NCBI RefSeq assembly: GCF_009687845.1
Contig: NZ_BLAD01000055.1
Span: 57,526 to 121,525, forward strand
Length of the DNA: 64,000 bases
Direction: 5' to 3'
From: Acrocarpospora corrugata
GTDB taxonomy: Bacteria > Actinomycetota > Actinomycetes > Streptosporangiales > Streptosporangiaceae
The notes beneath the pieces were generated by a model. The model ran no database searches. It was not told the DNA's origin and saw nothing but the letters and a program-made list of their open reading frames with translations. Shown here piece after piece: positions 34,929-43,938 of the stretch. Position 1 is the stretch's first letter. Each line of letters begins with the position of its first letter. The translations under genes and the position numbers were made by a program.

Positions 34929-34936
34929 GTTGTCAA

Positions 34937-35602
34937 GTGGCACCAGAGAAGTTGAGCCGGGAGACGGTCGTCGAACAGGCGATCAAGATCGCCGACGCCG
35001 AAGGTCTGGAAGCCGTCACCATCCGGCGGCTCGCCCAGCTCCTCGGCGTCACGCCGATGGCCCTGTACTGGCATTTCAAGAACAAGGAAGAGCTGCTCGC
35101 GGGCATGGCAGACCACCTGCTCCGCGAGGTCACCCCCGAGTTCCCGCCGGACTCGCCCTGGCAGGTGCGGCTGCGCGCGATGGTCGAGGCGCTGACCCGG
35201 GTGATCCGCCGCCATCCGGCCCTGACGGCGCTGCTCCCGATGATCCAGAAGCACGGCGTGGAGAGCTTCGCCCTCGCCACCAACACCGCGCTCGACCTGC
35301 TCGCCCAGGCGGGTTTCACGCTGGAGGAGGGCTTCCTGATCTCCTCGCACCTGATGCACGGCGTGTTCGCCCTGGTCGACGGGGAGCCCGGCTGCCCGCG
35401 CCGGCTCACCGCGGCGGAGGGGGTCGAGTGGCGGCGGCAGAAGCGGCTGCATCTGGAGTCGCTGCCGGCCGACCGATTCCCCCGGATGGTGGAGTTCGCC
35501 AAGACCTTCGAGACCGAACCCGATGTCGAGCGCTACTACGCCTTCGGCGTCGACCTGCTCATGAGCGGAGTGGAGTCGCTGGCGGCCGGCCGCCGCCCCT
35601 AG
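34937..35602 (+). CDS. TetR/AcrR regulator of the divergent exporter
   Basis: 221 residues from GTG 34937. HTH LSRETVVEQAIKIADAEGLEAVTIRRLAQLLGVTPMALYWHFKNKEELL, then the TetR_C_1 type ligand domain found in tetracycline-type regulators (LREVTPEFP, MHGVFALVDGEPGCP). The frame continues upstream to 34808 but crosses the operator repeats, so the GTG is preferred. The gene's end overlaps the end of the next, convergent MFS gene by 44 bases. Confidence 0.92.
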   Translation: MAPEKLSRETVVEQAIKIADAEGLEAVTIRRLAQLLGVTPMALYWHFKNKEELLAGMADHLLREVTPEFPPDSPWQVRLRAMVEALTRVIRRHPALTALLPMIQKHGVESFALATNTALDLLAQAGFTLEEGFLISSHLMHGVFALVDGEPGCPRRLTAAEGVEWRRQKRLHLESLPADRFPRMVEFAKTFETEPDVERYYAFGVDLLMSGVESLAAGRRP

Positions 35603-37043
35603 CCGGGTAGGTCAGCGCCGCGAAGACCGCCCCGAGCAGGCTCACGCAGAACAGCGCGGTGTAGGTCAGCCGGAATCCGCCCATCAGGTGCTCCAGCGAG
35701 ACCGGCGACAGCTGGGACAGCGTGCCCGCGTAGACCTGCCCGCGCAGCTCCGGCGAGACCGACGCGGTCAGCAGGCTGAGCGTGGAGCCCACACTGAGCA
35801 CGATCCCCATGTTCATGATCATGAGCCGGAACCCGTTCACCACCCCGAGACTCCCGGCCGGCAGCGCCGCCATCACCTGCGTGGTGTTCCCAGTCAGGAA
35901 CGTCCCGCTCCCGCACCCCGCCAGGAACAGCCCCACCCCGATCACCCAGTACGGCGCCGCGGTGCTGAACACCAGCGTAAGCAGCCCGGCCGCACTCATG
36001 ACCGACCCGCCCACCGCGATCGAGTACGGACTGATCCGCCGCCCCAGCGCCCCCGCGATCGGCGAGGCCAGCGCCATCCCGATCGGCACCGGCAGCAGCG
36101 CCACCCCCGCCTCCAGCGGGCCCACCCCCCGCGCGGCCTGGAAGTACAGCCCGGCCAGCAGGATCAGCGACGACCTGGCCATCGCGTTGCAGAACGACGC
36201 CACATTGGTCAGGGCCAGCATGCGCGCCCGGAACAGCGTGCCGTCCAGGACCGGATGCGCCGCCCGCCGCTCGACCACCACCAGCACGGGCACCAGCACC
36301 AGGAAGATCGCCCCGCCGACGAACACGACCGGGCTGCCCAGCCCGCGCGACCCCGCCTCGGTGAGCGCCACCAGCGCGGCGGATAACGCCGCGAGAATCA
36401 GGATGTTTCCGGCCGCGTCCACGGGCTTGCGCTCGCGCGGGGTCGTCCCCCGCAGCGTGAACAGCCCCCACAGCAGCCCCACCAGCCCGGCCGGAACGTT
36501 GATCCAGAAGATCCACTGCCAGCCCAGCGTGTCCGCGATCAGCCCGCCCAGCGTCGGCCCGACCAGCTGGGCGACCGACAGCGTCCCGATGTAGGCGCCC
36601 ATGCCCTGGCTGAGGCGATCCGCCGGAAACGCGTCCGCGATGATCACCGTCCCGTTGGCCAGGATCATCGCCGCGCCCAGCCCCTGCAGCGCCCGCAGCC
36701 CGATCAGCACCCCCACGTTCGGCGCCAGCCCCGCCAGCAGCGACGCCGCCGTGAACAGCGCGAACCCGACCAGATAGACCTCACGCCGCCCGAGCAGATC
36801 GGCGACCCGCCCGAACAGCACCAGCGTCGCGGTGTTCACCAGCAGGAACGCCAGCAGGATCCAGCTCGACGCGAACGGGCTCGCGTGGAAGTGCCGCACC
36901 ACCGACGGCAACGCCACGTTCAGCGTGCTTCCGCTGATCCCGATCAGCACCATGCCGAGGCTGGTGACCGAGCAGACCTTCCAGGCGTAGCGCAACGCGC
37001 GGGCGTATTCGGGGGAACCCGGTTCCAGGGGGACGGCAACCAC
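35559..37043 (-). CDS. MFS exporter, DHA2 type
   Basis: 494 residues, about 14 membrane helices. GISGSTLNVALPSVVRHF (motif D1), FGRVADLLGRREVYLVG (motif A), LSVAQLVGPTLGGLIADTLGWQWIFWINVP (motif C and beyond), and a conserved AGSLGVVNGFRLMIMNMG near the end. Same family as the exporter at 33.5 kb but only distantly alike. Starts at 37043, 22 bases after the Crp-type gene, so it could be co-transcribed with the cyclase and Crp genes. Confidence 0.9.
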   Translation of the reverse strand: MVAVPLEPGSPEYARALRYAWKVCSVTSLGMVLIGISGSTLNVALPSVVRHFHASPFASSWILLAFLLVNTATLVLFGRVADLLGRREVYLVGFALFTAASLLAGLAPNVGVLIGLRALQGLGAAMILANGTVIIADAFPADRLSQGMGAYIGTLSVAQLVGPTLGGLIADTLGWQWIFWINVPAGLVGLLWGLFTLRGTTPRERKPVDAAGNILILAALSAALVALTEAGSRGLGSPVVFVGGAIFLVLVPVLVVVERRAAHPVLDGTLFRARMLALTNVASFCNAMARSSLILLAGLYFQAARGVGPLEAGVALLPVPIGMALASPIAGALGRRISPYSIAVGGSVMSAAGLLTLVFSTAAPYWVIGVGLFLAGCGSGTFLTGNTTQVMAALPAGSLGVVNGFRLMIMNMGIVLSVGSTLSLLTASVSPELRGQVYAGTLSQLSPVSLEHLMGGFRLTYTALFCVSLLGAVFAALTYPARGGGRPPATPLRS

Positions 37044-37065
37044 AGAACACCATTCTGGATTACCG

Positions 37066-37731
37066 CTATCGGGCGCGTTTGCGCAGCCCCTCCAAGTCGT
37101 AGATGATCACGCGGCGGCGGCCGGTCTCGATCAGGCCCCGGTCGCGCAGGCTGCGCAGCGCCTTGCTGACCGCCTCGCGGGACGCGCCGGTCCAGCCGGC
37201 CAGTTCGTCCTGGGAGAGCGGCAGCATGACCCGGACGCCCTCGCTGGTGGCCTCGCCGTACCGTTCGGCCAGTTCGACCAGGCGGGTGGCGACCCGGCCG
37301 GTGGTGTCGAACGCGCCGTACTCGATGCGTTTGCGGTCGGCGTCCCGGAGCCGGCCGGTGATCAGCTGGAGCAGCAGCACCGCCATCCTGCCGTGATCGT
37401 GCAGGAAGGTGGCGAAGTCGCGGATCACGATGCCCTCGATCGGCTCCAGTGCGGTCACCGTGCCCGACCTCGGGCCGCCGTCCACCGCCGACATGTCGCC
37501 GAGCAGCGCGCCAGGACCGCGCACGGCCAGCACCACCTCGGTGCCGACCGCTGTGTGCGAGGACACCTTGACCCGGCCCAGGGTCAGCACCAGCACCCAG
37601 TCGGAGGTGTCGCCCTCGCTCATCACGGTCGTGCCACGATCCCACCGGCGCGGCCGACCGGCCACCCTGAGGTCCGCGATCTCCTCTGCGGTGAGCAGGG
37701 CGAGGAACTCGCCCGGTTCCGGAGTGCTCAT
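37066..37731 (-). CDS. Crp/Fnr-family regulator with cyclic nucleotide domain
   Basis: 221 residues from ATG 37731 (the frame continues to 37782 with only a TTG start). Cyclic-nucleotide domain: GTTVMSEGDTSDWVLVLTLGRVKVSS, and the phosphate-binding cassette GDMSAVDGGPRSGTVTA, where Arg and Ser that hold the cyclic phosphate are kept but the usual Glu of GEL is Asp. The C-terminal winged helix has LSQDELAGWTGASREAVSKALRSLRDRGLI with the Crp-type recognition helix. Its gene follows the nucleotide cyclase gene by 43 bases, so enzyme and receptor are made together. Confidence 0.92.
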   Translation of the reverse strand: MSTPEPGEFLALLTAEEIADLRVAGRPRRWDRGTTVMSEGDTSDWVLVLTLGRVKVSSHTAVGTEVVLAVRGPGALLGDMSAVDGGPRSGTVTALEPIEGIVIRDFATFLHDHGRMAVLLLQLITGRLRDADRKRIEYGAFDTTGRVATRLVELAERYGEATSEGVRVMLPLSQDELAGWTGASREAVSKALRSLRDRGLIETGRRRVIIYDLEGLRKRAR

Positions 37732-37774
37732 GCGGTCAGTCTTGGGCCCCGGGGGGCGGTCCGTAAAGGGACTT

Positions 37775-40009
37775 TTACCCAAGTGAGTTCAGCACGTACG
37801 CGTGCACCGTCTGGTCCTTGCCCTTCAGGTTCAGGTCGCCCAGCGAACGGAGGTCCGCCGGCGAGGCCAGCAGATCCCGAGTGGACTGGCCGATCACCAC
37901 CGTGCCCGGTTCGGCCAGCGTCTGCAACCTGGCGGCCACGTTCACCGCGTCGCCCATCGCGTTGAACCCCCGGAACTCCGGGCTGCCGATGTTGCCGACC
38001 AGCGCGGGGCCGGTGTTCACGCCGACCCGGAACTGCGGCCACTCGATGTCGGAAACCGAACCTGCGGCCTGCTCGCGGAGCACCTCGGCGTTCACCCTGG
38101 CCGCCGCTCGCTGCATGTCCAGGGCCGCGTGCGCCGCGCGTTCCGCGTGGTCCGGCTGCGCCGCCGGGGCGTTGAACAGGGCCAGCAGGGCGTCACCCAC
38201 GAACTGCACGATCGTGCCGCCGTTGCCCAGAATGCAGGGGACCGCCGCGGTGTGGAACCGGTTCAGCATCTCCACGATCTCGCCCGGCGAGACGCGCTCG
38301 GAGAACGTGGTGAAGCCGCGCAGGTCCGCGAAGAGCGCGGTCACCTCTAGCAGCGAACCGCCGAGCGCGGCCCGGTTCGGATCCGCCAGCAGGCTCTGCG
38401 CCACATCCGGCGACATGTAGGCCCGGAACAGCGTGTCCAACTCGCCGTACAGGCGGGCGTTCTCCAGCGCGATGGACAGCTGGCTGGCCAGCGTCGCCGC
38501 CAGCGCCTCATCCTGCGAGGTGGTGCCGATCGGCACCGTCAGCGCCCCCGCCAGCCGGCCCTTCACCGTCAGCGGATGCACCACCGCCCCCGGCACCGGC
38601 ACCGGCCGCCCGGCCGCCAGCGCCGTCGCCGGCACCTCACCGTGCGTCCCTTCCCCCGCTTGGTACGGCACCAGCACGCCGTCCTGCATGAGACTCAGCC
38701 GGACATCTCCGTACGCCTGCCGGACCCGGTCCAGGGAATCGGTCAGCAGCTCAGACTCGGCCAGCCCGACCCTGGCCCGGCCGCCGACGTGCACCAGGGC
38801 GGCCAGCCGGTCCGACAGCTCGCGCTCGTCCGCCAGTGCCTTCCCGGCCCGGTCCAGCACCGCCGCCTGGCCCTCGGTGAGGCGGAACCGCCCCGCCAGC
38901 CGGGTCGCCACCGGGACGCCCGACTCGGTCCGCCGGCGCAGGTGCCCGACGAGTTCCTCCAGGGCCTGCTCGTACTGGGCCTGGATCCGCCGTACGGTCG
39001 CCTGGAGCGCGACGGCGTCGAACAGGCCCGCGCTGGAGCCCTCCCGCCGGAACTGGATGTAGGCGCTGTAGGCGACGAAGGCGAACGCGAAGGTCAGCAG
39101 CACGTGCCAGAGCCACCAGGACAGGTGCCAGTTGTGGTGCGACATGCCGGCGATCATCGCCTCGGCCAGCAGCGCGAACGAGGTGATCAGGCTGATCAGG
39201 ACCGCCGCCGGGCGCTTGCGGTGCAGCAGGAACATCATCAGGGCCGCCGCCGCGTAGAGCACGATGCTGATCAGCCCGAACGGGCCGAGGCCCAAGCCCT
39301 CGGGCGGCAGCGGGTCGCTCAGCGGGGTGAGTCCCGGGACCAGCGAGGCGACGCCCCAGATGATCATGATGGTGGCGAGCAGGGCGCGCAGCGGCAGCTG
39401 GGCCCGGAGCACGGTCGTGGCCTGGCGCTCGTCCAGCGGGAGGCCGGCCAGGAACGCGAAGACGGACGCGATGGTCAGCCCGACCGGCTGGGCCAGGTCG
39501 AAGCCGGCCGTGCCGCCGTCCAGGAAGATCTTGGGGGTGGCCAAGCCGTGCAGCAGGAAGAAGCCCGCGCTGCTCAGGAAGACCAGCGAGACCAGGAACA
39601 GCCGGGCATCCCTGCGCCGGGCCGACGCCTGGCTGATCAGCGCGCCGAGGGCCAGGTTCACCCCGGCGACGGCCAGGATCAGCCAGAAGTGGCTGGGGTT
39701 GTGCTGCCACTTGTGGTCGAGGTCGATGGTGGCCGGGTCCTGGTCGACCGGGTGCGACAGCAGCAGCCAGAGGCCGAGCATGGGCAACGCCAGGTGGATC
39801 AGCCAGACCACGCCGCGTACGGGCTGGGTCGCGGGCGGCAGGAACGGGGCGTCCGCCGAGGTGGCCGGTCCCCCCGGGGCAGCCGGGTCCGCCGAGGTAG
39901 CCGGTCCCCCTGCGGTAGCCGGGTCCGCTGGAGTCGCTGTGGTGCCCGGTAGGCGCATCGCGACGGTGGTCTCCGCCTCGGAATGAGTGGTGGGGTCGCT
40001 CGACGGCAC
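37775..40009 (-). CDS. Class III adenylate/guanylate cyclase with membrane and GAF domains
   Basis: 744 residues. After a Pro/Ala-rich start come about 7-8 membrane helices (about 65-315), a GAF domain (about 390-510, LAESELLTDSLDRVRQAYGDVRLSLMQDG to LASQLSIALENARLY), then the cyclase domain (about 530-740). The metal Asp lies in VTALFADLRGFTTFSERV, the second metal segment is QFVGDALLALFNAP, and FRVGVNTGPALVGNIG, FNAMGDAVNVAARLQ follow. It makes cAMP or cGMP from the nucleotide in response to some membrane or GAF signal. Directly upstream of a Crp-type gene, which argues for cAMP. Confidence 0.9.
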   Translation of the reverse strand: MPSSDPTTHSEAETTVAMRLPGTTATPADPATAGGPATSADPAAPGGPATSADAPFLPPATQPVRGVVWLIHLALPMLGLWLLLSHPVDQDPATIDLDHKWQHNPSHFWLILAVAGVNLALGALISQASARRRDARLFLVSLVFLSSAGFFLLHGLATPKIFLDGGTAGFDLAQPVGLTIASVFAFLAGLPLDERQATTVLRAQLPLRALLATIMIIWGVASLVPGLTPLSDPLPPEGLGLGPFGLISIVLYAAAALMMFLLHRKRPAAVLISLITSFALLAEAMIAGMSHHNWHLSWWLWHVLLTFAFAFVAYSAYIQFRREGSSAGLFDAVALQATVRRIQAQYEQALEELVGHLRRRTESGVPVATRLAGRFRLTEGQAAVLDRAGKALADERELSDRLAALVHVGGRARVGLAESELLTDSLDRVRQAYGDVRLSLMQDGVLVPYQAGEGTHGEVPATALAAGRPVPVPGAVVHPLTVKGRLAGALTVPIGTTSQDEALAATLASQLSIALENARLYGELDTLFRAYMSPDVAQSLLADPNRAALGGSLLEVTALFADLRGFTTFSERVSPGEIVEMLNRFHTAAVPCILGNGGTIVQFVGDALLALFNAPAAQPDHAERAAHAALDMQRAAARVNAEVLREQAAGSVSDIEWPQFRVGVNTGPALVGNIGSPEFRGFNAMGDAVNVAARLQTLAEPGTVVIGQSTRDLLASPADLRSLGDLNLKGKDQTVHAYVLNSLG

Positions 40010-40307
40010 GGTCGCCTCCGTGTCAGCCAGTCAACGTCCCTCGCCCCGCGGCCTGGCCGCTCAGCCCTGGTTCGCTCCCTGGACGTGCGTGTATCGCGCC
40101 CGATTAGGCGCGGTAATGCTCCCGAACGGTGCCGATTATTCCGGCGAGAACCAGCATCGCCAACGTCGCGCTCGGCTACTACGGACAATTACCGGTTCAC
40201 CGATACGGATCTGTGATGTTTAGGCGGTGATCCAGTGGCGTTGGTGAAACGTCAACCGCTTAGTTCACCTCTGTACCAGAGGGCACACATTCTCGGAAGG
40301 AAGTTCA

Positions 40308-41111
40308 GTGGCTATCAGGTTGCCGGGTGGGCGTACGATCGGGATTCTGACCGTCGGTGCGCTCGCGGGATCCATTTTCGCCGTCGGGGGCATGGCGACC
40401 GCTTCTTCGGCCGCTGACACCGTCATCTACGCGTGTGTCAACAAGAAGACGCGCTACGCGCGCATCGTCACCGCGACCACCAAGTGCCGCGTGACCGAAA
40501 CCAAGATCAGCTGGGGCGGCGAGGGCGCCCAGGGCCCCATGGGCCTCCAGGGCATGACCGGCAACACCGGCGCCCGCGGCCTGACCGGCCCCCAGGGCCC
40601 CAAGGGCGACACCGGAGCCACCGGCCCGCAGGGCCCGAAGGGCGAGACCGGGACCACCGGTCCCCAGGGCCCGAAGGGCGAAAACGGCGCTAACGGCCAG
40701 CAGGGCCCCAAGGGTGAGACCGGCGCTACCGGTCCCCAGGGCCCCAAGGGCGAAACCGGAGCCACCGGCCCGCAGGGCCTGAAGGGCAACACCGGCAACA
40801 CCGGCCCGGCCGGACCTGCCGGACCGGCGGGCCCCACCGGCCCGAAGGGCGCTGACGGCTCCTCGGGCTCGATCACGCCCGTCGTCAAGACCGGCAGCGA
40901 GACCTCGGTCTACGGAAACAGCACCACGGTCACCACCACCTGCGACGGCGGCAAGAAGGTCGTCGGCGGCGGCTACGAAATCACGGACGACGCCGACGAA
41001 GTCGAGAACATCCCCACCAGCAAGCCCTCCAACGGCAACGCCTGGACCGTGAAGGTCGACCTCGAAAACAACGGCAGCGCCAAGATCAGGGTCTACGCGA
41101 TCTGCGTCTAA
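40308..41111 (+). CDS. Secreted collagen-like protein
   Basis: 267 residues. A signal peptide (to about ASSA, residue 35) is followed by [35 protein letters not shown], a cysteine-containing head frequent in bacterial collagen-like proteins. Then comes an uninterrupted run of about 38 Gly-X-Y triplets ([19 protein letters not shown] type), a short linker, and a C-terminal beta-rich domain with two Cys ([17 protein letters not shown]... VYAICV). Starts at GTG 40308. The GXY part should form a triple helix without hydroxyproline; the C-terminal domain may bind a surface or ligand. Role unknown, probably structural or adhesive. Confidence 0.88.
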   Translation: MAIRLPGGRTIGILTVGALAGSIFAVGGMATASSAADTVIYACVNKKTRYARIVTATTKCRVTETKISWGGEGAQGPMGLQGMTGNTGARGLTGPQGPKGDTGATGPQGPKGETGTTGPQGPKGENGANGQQGPKGETGATGPQGPKGETGATGPQGLKGNTGNTGPAGPAGPAGPTGPKGADGSSGSITPVVKTGSETSVYGNSTTVTTTCDGGKKVVGGGYEITDDADEVENIPTSKPSNGNAWTVKVDLENNGSAKIRVYAICV

Positions 41112-41174
41112 CCCGACCACCGCTGGAGTCCGCAGGGCCCCCACCGCCCCGCTGACGACGCCAGACATCCGAAA

Positions 41175-41201
41175 GCCCCTCCGGCCCGACTCCGGAGGGG
41201 C
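41175..41201 (+). terminator. Terminator after the collagen-like gene
   Basis: GCCCCTCCGG (41175-41184) and CCGGAGGGGC (41192-41201) make a 10-bp stem followed by ATTCG, 60 bases after the stop. Confidence 0.8.
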
Positions 41202-41388
41202 ATTCGCGTCTCAGCCACCAAATCCGAGAGACGCAAACCTCGTTACGGGTGCTCCGGAAGGCCCCAAGCGGGGCATCGAGACGACCAACACGGACGCAAA
41301 CCTTGATGAGCTGGCATCAGCCCCTATTGGCGCCGCGTCGGCGAGTGGCGGTATGGGCGTGATCGGCGCCGGATAACGGCGAGTGGCT

Positions 41389-42168
41389 CTACAGCCAGTG
41401 CCATTCGATGGAGGCTTGGCGGCGGCGGTCTGTGAGCCATTCGGTGAAAGCGGCGGAGCCGGCGGCGGTGAGGGTGGCTTCGTCGGGGGTTGCGGGGTGG
41501 CGTTCCAGGATTAGGCCGGTGAGGTAGGCGTCGCTGTGGCGTACCGGGCCGATCAAGGTGTCGCGGGGGGCGTGGCGGAGGGGGGCGGGGAGGGTGTGGG
41601 CGCGGTGTTCGCCGAGGGTGACGGATGCCTCGGCGCAGCCGAGGAGGCCGCCCAGGCCGCGGAGGAGTTCGCCGTGGATGGGGTGGGAGCTGGTTACCCA
41701 GAGAGCGCGGACCCGGTCGAAGTCGGGGCGGTGGGTGTCCAGGTAGGTGGCGGCGAGTTCGGCGGATTTGCGGAGGCGGAACCGGCAGCGGCGGGCGATG
41801 CCGGCGATGAACTCCTCGAACTGGCCGCCGGACATGCCCATCTCGGCCACCCAGGCGAGCGTGGCGGCGCGGTCGCGCAGGCCGATGGCGTGCCGGAACT
41901 CCTCGGCGGCGCTTCGGAGTTCGGCTTCGGTGAGTGGTTCGTGGTCGTCCAGGGTCTCGGCCTTGATCAGGCAGTGCTCCACGAGTTCGTCGCGCAGCCC
42001 CCGGCCCCGCTGGGAGAGATGCCGGACCATGGTCACCGCCTCGGCGACGGATAAGTGCACGTCGTCCACCCGTACCAGACAGTCATCAGGCGAATGCCCG
42101 GCATGTACGGCGTCTCCGTCCCCGGGCCAGCGCACCGGGCTGACGTGCTGCACGCGTTCCGCGGTCAC
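41389..42168 (-). CDS. PpiC-related protein of the peptide-maturation type
   Basis: 259 residues from GTG 42168 (GGAGGATCCC just upstream). It follows the plan of a degenerate parvulin/SurA-like protein: LTEAELRSAAEEFRHAIGLRDRAATLAWVAEMGMSGGQFEEFI (the SurA-type helical part), a diverged PpiC-like core (YLDTHRPDFDRVRALWV), and the ending TEWLTDRRRQASIEWHWL. That ending resembles the NCBIfam family of putative peptide-maturation-system proteins related to PpiC (TIGR04500 as I recall). Those proteins sit near small precursor peptides. No peptide-modifying enzyme is visible here. The family match rests on memory of the sequence pattern. Confidence 0.55.
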   Translation of the reverse strand: MTAERVQHVSPVRWPGDGDAVHAGHSPDDCLVRVDDVHLSVAEAVTMVRHLSQRGRGLRDELVEHCLIKAETLDDHEPLTEAELRSAAEEFRHAIGLRDRAATLAWVAEMGMSGGQFEEFIAGIARRCRFRLRKSAELAATYLDTHRPDFDRVRALWVTSSHPIHGELLRGLGGLLGCAEASVTLGEHRAHTLPAPLRHAPRDTLIGPVRHSDAYLTGLILERHPATPDEATLTAAGSAAFTEWLTDRRRQASIEWHWL

Positions 42169-42197
42169 GGGATCCTCCAGGCGCCTTCCCGGCACTG

Positions 42198-42249
42198 GTC
42201 GCGCGGCGAGGCCCTCCGAGGGGGCCCGGCGCCGGTCTCGCCGCGCGAC
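42198..42249. terminator. 13-bp perfect hairpin between the E2 and PpiC-like genes
   Basis: GTCGCGCGGCGAG (42198-42210) pairs with CTCGCCGCGCGAC (42237-42249). On the minus strand it follows the E2 stop by 130 bases and precedes the PpiC-like start by 30, so it is either the operon terminator or a leader structure. Confidence 0.6.
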
Positions 42250-42299
42250 TGTTCAGCGAAGTCCCCGTTGCGACAAAGGCGCGGCACGCCTTCGACGGG

Positions 42300-42315
42300 A
42301 ACCTGAACTCAGGTT
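42300..42315. promoter_or_regulatory. Inverted repeat AACCTGA-AC-TCAGGTT
   Basis: A perfect 7+7 inverted repeat with a 2-base centre in the gap between the E2 and PpiC-like genes; a candidate regulator site for the latter. Confidence 0.45.
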
Positions 42316-42378
42316 AGGAACGTCCTCTTGGGGATTACTGGTCGAGATCTTGTAGCGTGCTTGTGCGGTGCCGCGAGA

Positions 42379-43926
42379 TCAACTCCAGGCGAGCATGCGC
42401 AGCGGATCCGTCAGCATCGCGCCCACGTCCCGCAGCACATACGACCCGATCTCGCCGTCGATGACCCGATGGTCGAACGACAGCGCCAGCGTGGTCACCT
42501 TGCGGACGGCCAGCTGCCCGTCCACCACCCACGGCATGTCCCGGATCTGGCCGAACGCCAGGATCGCGGCCTCACCCGGATTGAGGATCGGCGTCCCGGC
42601 GTCCACCCCGAACACGCCCACATTGGTGATCGTGATCGTGCCGCCGGTCAGCTCGGCCGGGCCGCACCGGCCCGCCCGCGCCCGCTCGGTCAGCTCGCCC
42701 AGCGCGCGGGCCAGCTCGGGCAGGGACATCGCGTCCGCGTCCTTGACGTTGGGCACGATCAGCCCACGCTCGGTCGCCGCCGCGATGCCCAGGTTCACGT
42801 AGCGTTTCACCACGATGGCGTCGTCAGTCCAGGTCGCATTCGCCATCGGATGCCGCCGCACCGCCGTGAGCAGCGCTTTCGCCACCAGCAGCAGCGGCGA
42901 CACCTTGACACCGTCGAAATCGGGCAGCAGCCGCAGCCGCCTGACCGCGTCCATCGTCTCGGTGACGTCGACCTGGAGGAACTCGGTCACATGCGGCGCG
43001 GTGAACGCACTGGCGACCATCGCGGCCGCTGTCGCCTTCCGCACACCCCGAACCGGAATCCGTTCCTCCCGGGCGAGGGCGCCCACGGTGGGGGAAACAC
43101 CCATGGAGGGCGCGAACGCGGTGGCAGGAGCACCCATAGGGGGCGCGGACGCAGAGGGGGCAGCGCCCACGGTGGGGGGTGCGATCGAGGCCGGCAGAGC
43201 CTGCCCGGACTCGCTGCGCGCCGCCTGCACGTCCTCCCGGGTGATCGACCCCTGCGGCCCGGTCCCGGCGATCGAGGCGAGATCCACCCCGAGATCCTTG
43301 GCCAGCTTCCGCACCGGGGGCTTGGCCAGCACCCCTGCTGATCGCAGAGCGGTCCCGTTGGTCCCGTTCGCGCCGGTAGCGCTACTGGCAGAGCCGGCCG
43401 TGCTGGTTGCGCCAGCCATGCCGGTGGGGCCAGAAGTGCCGCTGATCGGGCTGGTTGTGCTGGTTGCGCCTGCGGGGACGTTCGGGCCGTTCGGGATGGT
43501 CGGCACTGAAGCCGGGGCCTTTGAGTTCTTTCGTGGGCGTCGTTTGGTGGCGCCCAGCTTCACGCCGTACCCGACCAGGACGGGCTGGCGTTCCTCGCGG
43601 GCCGAGGCGGTCTCCGGGTCGGGTACCCGGGGGACCATGTCCTCGGTCAGTGCGGGGGACTGGGCGGGCGGGGGATTCTCCTCGTCGGGGACCGTGTCCA
43701 CCGCGATGATCGGTGACCCCACGTCGACCGTGTCGCCCTCGTTCACGAGCAGGCCGGCCACGGTGCCCTCGAACGGGCTGGGCAGCTCCACCACGGCCTT
43801 CGCGGTCTCGATCTCCACGATAATCTGGTTCACCCGCACCGGCTCGCCCGCCGACACGTGCCACCGGACGATCTCCGCCTCGGTCAGGCCCTCGCCGACG
43901 TCGGGAAGCTTGAACTCACGCCGCAT
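42379..43926 (-). CDS. bkdC: Dihydrolipoyl acyltransferase, E2 of a 2-oxoacid dehydrogenase
   Basis: 515 residues. One lipoyl domain with the lipoylated Lys43 in EIETAKAVVELPS, a long Ala/Pro/Ser/Gly/Thr linker (about 80-210), the E3/E1-binding domain (ALRSAGVLAKPPVRKLAKDLGVDLASIAGTGPQGSITREDV), another linker, and the acyltransferase core with catalytic LSFDHRVIDG. The linker is unusually low-complexity (GTSGPTGMAGATSTAGSASSATG). It moves the acyl group to CoA. Third gene of the E1alpha-E1beta-E2 operon; no E3 gene is nearby. Confidence 0.92.
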   Translation of the reverse strand: MRREFKLPDVGEGLTEAEIVRWHVSAGEPVRVNQIIVEIETAKAVVELPSPFEGTVAGLLVNEGDTVDVGSPIIAVDTVPDEENPPPAQSPALTEDMVPRVPDPETASAREERQPVLVGYGVKLGATKRRPRKNSKAPASVPTIPNGPNVPAGATSTTSPISGTSGPTGMAGATSTAGSASSATGANGTNGTALRSAGVLAKPPVRKLAKDLGVDLASIAGTGPQGSITREDVQAARSESGQALPASIAPPTVGAAPSASAPPMGAPATAFAPSMGVSPTVGALAREERIPVRGVRKATAAAMVASAFTAPHVTEFLQVDVTETMDAVRRLRLLPDFDGVKVSPLLLVAKALLTAVRRHPMANATWTDDAIVVKRYVNLGIAAATERGLIVPNVKDADAMSLPELARALGELTERARAGRCGPAELTGGTITITNVGVFGVDAGTPILNPGEAAILAFGQIRDMPWVVDGQLAVRKVTTLALSFDHRVIDGEIGSYVLRDVGAMLTDPLRMLAWS

Positions 43927-43938
43927 CGCGCGCCCCCC

